Assembly: GCF_003576645.1 (NCBI RefSeq)
Contig: NC_044929.1
Coordinates: forward strand, 19,968,033 to 20,032,032
Direction of reading: 5' to 3'
DNA from: Ipomoea triloba
Taxonomy: Eukaryota; Streptophyta; Magnoliopsida; Solanales; Convolvulaceae
DNA length: 64,000 nt
Each line of letters opens with the position of its first letter. Within the stretch, counting starts at the first letter, position 1. The translations under genes were made by a program, and so were the position numbers. The notes below the pieces were generated by a model. It was not told the origin of the DNA. It did no database searches and saw nothing but the letters and a program-made list of their open reading frames with translations. Of this stretch, positions 60,610 to 64,000 are shown piece by piece.

Positions 60610-60920
60610 TCTTATAGGAAACAAAAAGACAACATAGTATTTGCCTGTAATGCCCCTTCTTGTTCTTTCCTGTTTTAGTTTTGGTAGTGATGTTCTTTAG
60701 ATACTCTGAGTGTATGTTGGTTACAGTTCTCTGCATTTCGAAACTGCCATAAATAATGATTTCAATTCGGAAATATAACAGCCTTTATACACAACACACT
60801 GGTTTTCAAATGAAGTTCAATGTTGTCTATACAAGATCAAAGGTAACTTATGTTTCATAAAACTACAAATAGTTTTCCTCAAAGGTACAAGGATGTCTTC
60901 CTGTCCTACAAATACCACTG
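60610..60920. other. Shared 3' intergenic region of two convergent genes
   Basis: Only 311 bp separate the two stop codons. Both 3' untranslated regions must lie here and may overlap. Poly(A)-signal-like AATAAT occurs near 60753 (plus strand). No other feature seen. Confidence 0.6.
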
Positions 60921-62807
60921 TCAAGCAGAGGTCTCGTTGTTCATGAGCGACGTGAATCTGTTGCTCCATTCTTGCTTTACAGAATCTGAGACCAATGTAT
61001 CACCGATGAAAGGATTCCATTCATCCCCTTTAGGACTAGCGAGAACCCAATTGACTTTTGATGGCGGCCTGAGAACCAAGTCTTCTCTAGATGTTTTCCT
61101 CTTCTGTGAAGCCGAGTTCTGGGGAACAGGAAGCAGGAAACAATAGTGCTTATTACGCGATTTAAACATATCTTGGAGTGTCAATTCTGCAGGGGAGTTT
61201 TTGGTACTCGGTGTACTTACCGTTGTGGGATGGTGCAATTTAAACATCTTGGATAGAGGCCGATTCTCATTCAATTCTTCCAGTGCTTCAGACAAGGAAA
61301 TATGTTCGCTCAATTCTGTCAAGTGTCTCTCAACCTCTGCCCTGGACCGGAACTTCCTGCCAGTGCCAGGTTCGTAGTAATACTGCACAAACGCACACCA
61401 AAAGCACATACGAACATTAGTTTTTTTTTTTTTTTTTTTTCAGATCAAGAAAAGGCGGGGGAAACCCCAAGCTAACAAAACACTTAAGCATGTCTCAAGA
61501 CCGGCACTCTCCTAGCTCAGGAGAGCCCAGCGGCCAGCGCAGCCTGTCATTGCCCTTTTCAACGTGTTTCTAGCAGTGCACACACAGATATCATTGCAAG
61601 GGTAAGCAAAGTACCATACCTTATCTTTTGAATTCCCGAATTTACGGGGTACCTCCTCCACTATCCAACCATCAGGAAGCTCATAGTGCCGGTTAACTAC
61701 AGCTCCGGAAGGCACAATTGCCTGACGGTTTGCACTCAGCTCCTTCTCATCCAGCCTCAACATCTGCACATATGACTGTAACATCAATATTTCCAAAGGC
61801 TATTTCATTCAACCTAACCAAATGCTCTTCACTACATTATCAAATAATCCTCTTCTTAGCAACTCTTGGGCAGGGGTTCTGGAGACTTAAGATTAGTTGG
61901 CGTAAGCTGAAAAACCTAATGTATCAAAAAAATCCTCATTGATTGGAATAATCCATTTGATTGAATAATGTACAGGAGGATGATAAGTGCTGAGCGGGCT
62001 GCGGGTTTAGGGTTTAGGGTGTAAATCTTGTTTTCTTTACTTTCTGCCATTGTTTTCATAACAATTCTTGTTCTCCTTGTTTATCTCAACATCTTATGCA
62101 TCAAATTAACATTTGATCATCATTGCAGCATTACTAGGTTTTCCCTTTGTTCTAAGATGTGAGATACAGATACATTATACATACAAGAATTCATAGGTGT
62201 TGGAAATTTGGCAGCAGAAGAAGAAGAGACAGAGAATTTACCTTTCCACCATAAACAATCATCTTCCGGGATGAACTCTGATGAGAGCAAGCAAGAAAGA
62301 AACAACAGAATTAACAGTTGCAGTGAGCTATAAACTGGAAATCCTGTTTAAATCCAGGAATGAATTATTCTTGTTCAAGTGTTTGGAAATCACCTTTGAA
62401 CGATTATAAACAGTGAGAGCAGTGGATCCGCGGCGTCTACTACGAGTAACTGTTTCTCCGTTGAGATGCCTCTCCACTTCTCTCATTGATCTGAACTTTT
62501 GCCCAGTCCCCGGCTCCAAGTAATACTGCATCAAGATTAACAACTCATTTCATCAATCTTCAGGCAAAAACAATCGAAGAATCAAAGAAGAAGGAATTAA
62601 TCATTTGGGGACCCTGTCAATTCTGGAGCCATCGGAGCGAGGGACTTCTTCCACGCCCCAACCGGGCGGCAGGCTGAAGCGAAGGCCGCCGGAGAAGGGA
62701 GTAATGTCGGATTGTGTGACCAGCGCCAGTTCACGGCAGCTAGAGTCTTCATCGCCGGTTAGCATTGAGGCGGAGGGCTTGAGAGAGGAAGAATTCCGTT
62801 TCCCCAT
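60921..62807 (-). CDS. Tandem-MBD methyl-CpG-binding protein (MBD7/MBD5/6 type)
   Basis: Five exons on the minus strand: 62807-62613, 62525-62394, 62277-62242, 61763-61620, 61382-60921; all introns GT-AG and phase 0; 322 aa. The first true ATG is at 62805-62807, since the upstream in-frame codons are TTG and then TGA. MBD 1 (about 44-90) and MBD 2 (about 148-195) both read LPxGWxVEEVPR..., then YYxEPGTGxKFRS and EVERHL, with the residues that contact methylated CpG in this family kept. Each MBD is split by an intron at the same point, before YYxEPGTG. The C terminus (about 277-315: WVLASPKG, EWNPF, SVKQEW) resembles the StkyC region by which Arabidopsis MBD7 and MBD6 bind alpha-crystallin-domain partners. 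Role: nuclear reader of CG methylation. Arabidopsis MBD7 has three MBDs; this one has two. Confidence 0.92.
62003..62019 (-). promoter_or_regulatory. Telo-box pair in intron 3 of the MBD gene
   Basis: On the minus strand CCCTAAACCCTAAACCC, 2.5 telomere-type units. Telo-boxes occur in plant promoters and introns and can recruit PRC2 through TRB proteins. Whether this one works is unknown. Confidence 0.45.
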
Positions 62808-63222
62808 GGCCAGCAATCAGCAAAGAAGCGCGGTGGTGTGACAGTGGCACCAACCTAAAAAGTTCAGTGCTGTTGGACACTTGGAGGAATGTTGGACGGC
62901 CGGTCGGCGGTGAAATTCATCTCATTTGCCTTAATTTCATTCACTGTTATTACACACAAATAACGTTTATTTATGTGTGTGATTGGTGTATTATTAGATA
63001 CTCGTGGTCTAGTGGTACTTGGTTGTACCATTATTATATGAGAGTTTGTAGGTTCGAACGTTTTAGTAAGTTGACACTATATTCACAATTTCATAACTTG
63101 GGGTTATTATGCCATGGACCCGAATTTTTACAATTACATAATCTATATCCACAATTTCATAACTTGTCAATCTCAATTGACTTTTTAGCTAAAATTTGAA
63201 GACTTATGACACTTTTTTCTAA
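62808..63222. other. MBD upstream region with tRNA-like SINE head and foldback debris
   Basis: Promoter DNA of the MBD gene is expected at 62808-62960; no TATA box stands out. At 63000-63062, CTCGTGGTCTAGTGGTACTT and TTGTAGGTTCGAACG look like the A and B boxes of a tRNA-derived SINE. At 63100-63125, TTATTATGCCATGGACCC matches the end of the foldback element at 24645, followed by ATATCCACAATTTCATAAC units. Confidence 0.4.
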
Positions 63223-63634
63223 AAGCATCCTTATTAGTGGAGTTTTTTAGCTATTTTTTAGGAGATTTTGTAAATGTGATTAGGAAAGAGAAAATGGGAG
63301 GAGATTAAAAAAAAAGGAAAAGAAGAACAAAACAAAAAATCTAACATTTGAAATTAAAAAATAAAAAATAAAAGGAAAGTAAAACGTCAGAGTGGCCGCC
63401 AACTAGCGGCCACTCTGACTCGCCCCCACGCGCCCTCTAGGGCAGCAGTGCGCGCCAAGCGCGAGGCGCACACTGCTGCTTCTTTTCTATTTTTTAAAAT
63501 TTTTTTTCTAATATGCTCTTGTATTTTGCAGGATTATGAAAACATCAAAAACCAATCTCCTACATCTGTTTTAAAATTATGATTCAGTTCTTGGCCTGGC
63601 ATAAACCAACAAATATACATTGCTATGGATGCCC
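63223..63634. mobile_element. PIF/Harbinger-type MITE with GC-rich hairpins
   Basis: Left AAGCATCCTTATTAG, right in reverse complement GGGCATCCATAGCAA, flanked by TAA (63220-63222 and 63635-63637). The centre holds a perfect hairpin with AGAGTGGCCGC / GCGGCCACTCT arms and a 6-bp loop (63390-63418) and a second, imperfect one with GCAGCAGTG / CACTGCTGC arms (63442-63480). No coding capacity. Confidence 0.7.
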
Positions 63635-64000
63635 TAAGTATTATGAAATATACTATTTGATATGGTTTTATTTAATTAATTAGTAATGAATTTAATTAAA
63701 AACCAACTCGCAACAACACAGAAAAATAATTAATATTAAAATAAATAGCATCTATAATCTACAGTTTTATATAGTAAAAATGAGCCTTTTAAAGCATAGG
63801 GTGCCTACGAGTATTAATTTTAAGATTTGTTACTCAACATGGGTGATTTTGGTAGCATTATTTCGTATATTTTTTTTATTTTTCATTATTTGATAAATAT
63901 GTTTTGTAATTCAATTTTAAAAAAAATACTTCAATAAAATATTTAGTTTTATAAATAATCAAACCAAGATAATTTAGAAAGTTTTGTTTACATACATCAT
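63635..64000. other. AT-rich intergenic DNA, nothing recognised
   Basis: No ORF, repeat terminus or RNA gene seen up to the window edge. Confidence 0.6.

Overview
Nuclear DNA of a flowering plant, almost certainly a core eudicot: strongly AT-rich intergenic space, genes with GT-AG introns, land-plant-specific families (R2R3-MYB, SOSEKI, plant-type MBD) and a dense plant transposon load (Stowaway, PIF/Harbinger-like, Mutator-like, Helitron, copia, gypsy, LINE, SINE). The species cannot be fixed from sequence alone; an asterid, perhaps Convolvulaceae, is a weak guess. Four host genes have exon structures that could be rebuilt: (1) an R2R3-MYB of the MYB48/MYB59 type on the minus strand (9771-11214, 3 exons, 269 aa); (2) a SOSEKI/UPSTREAM OF FLC polarity protein on the plus strand (42597-45151, 4 exons, 430 aa); (3) an ALP1/HDP1-type protein domesticated from a Harbinger transposase, plus strand (56998-60609, 2 exons, 393 aa); (4) a methyl-CpG-binding-domain protein with two MBDs, minus strand (60921-62807, 5 exons, 322 aa). 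In each, exon phases, splice sites and family motifs agree. Layout: 1-9.7 kb is intergenic with MITEs and SINEs; 9.8-11.3 kb is the MYB gene; 11.4-42.3 kb is a repeat plain holding a satellite-filled foldback element, a Helitron pair in opposite orientation, a 773-bp solo LTR, a decayed gypsy element, a Pack-MULE carrying the 3' part of a neutral invertase gene, a Mutator-type foldback MITE, a LINE tail and a 367-bp assembly gap; 42.6-45.2 kb is the SOSEKI gene; 46.2-53.75 kb is a young copia element preceded by an exact 1592-bp assembly duplication across a single N; 54-56 kb is more repeats; 56.9-62.9 kb is the convergent ALP1-like/MBD pair; 63-64 kb is repeats. How genes may work together: the two convergent genes at the right end both encode chromatin readers or effectors. 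In Arabidopsis a Harbinger-derived protein (HDP1) and MBD7 belong to the same IDM anti-silencing complex, and ALP1 belongs to PRC2, so this juxtaposition is the most provocative feature of the window. The copia, Pack-MULE and solo-LTR insertions have target-site duplications readable to the base, which allows a relative chronology of nested insertions. No prokaryotic, viral or organellar system was seen.
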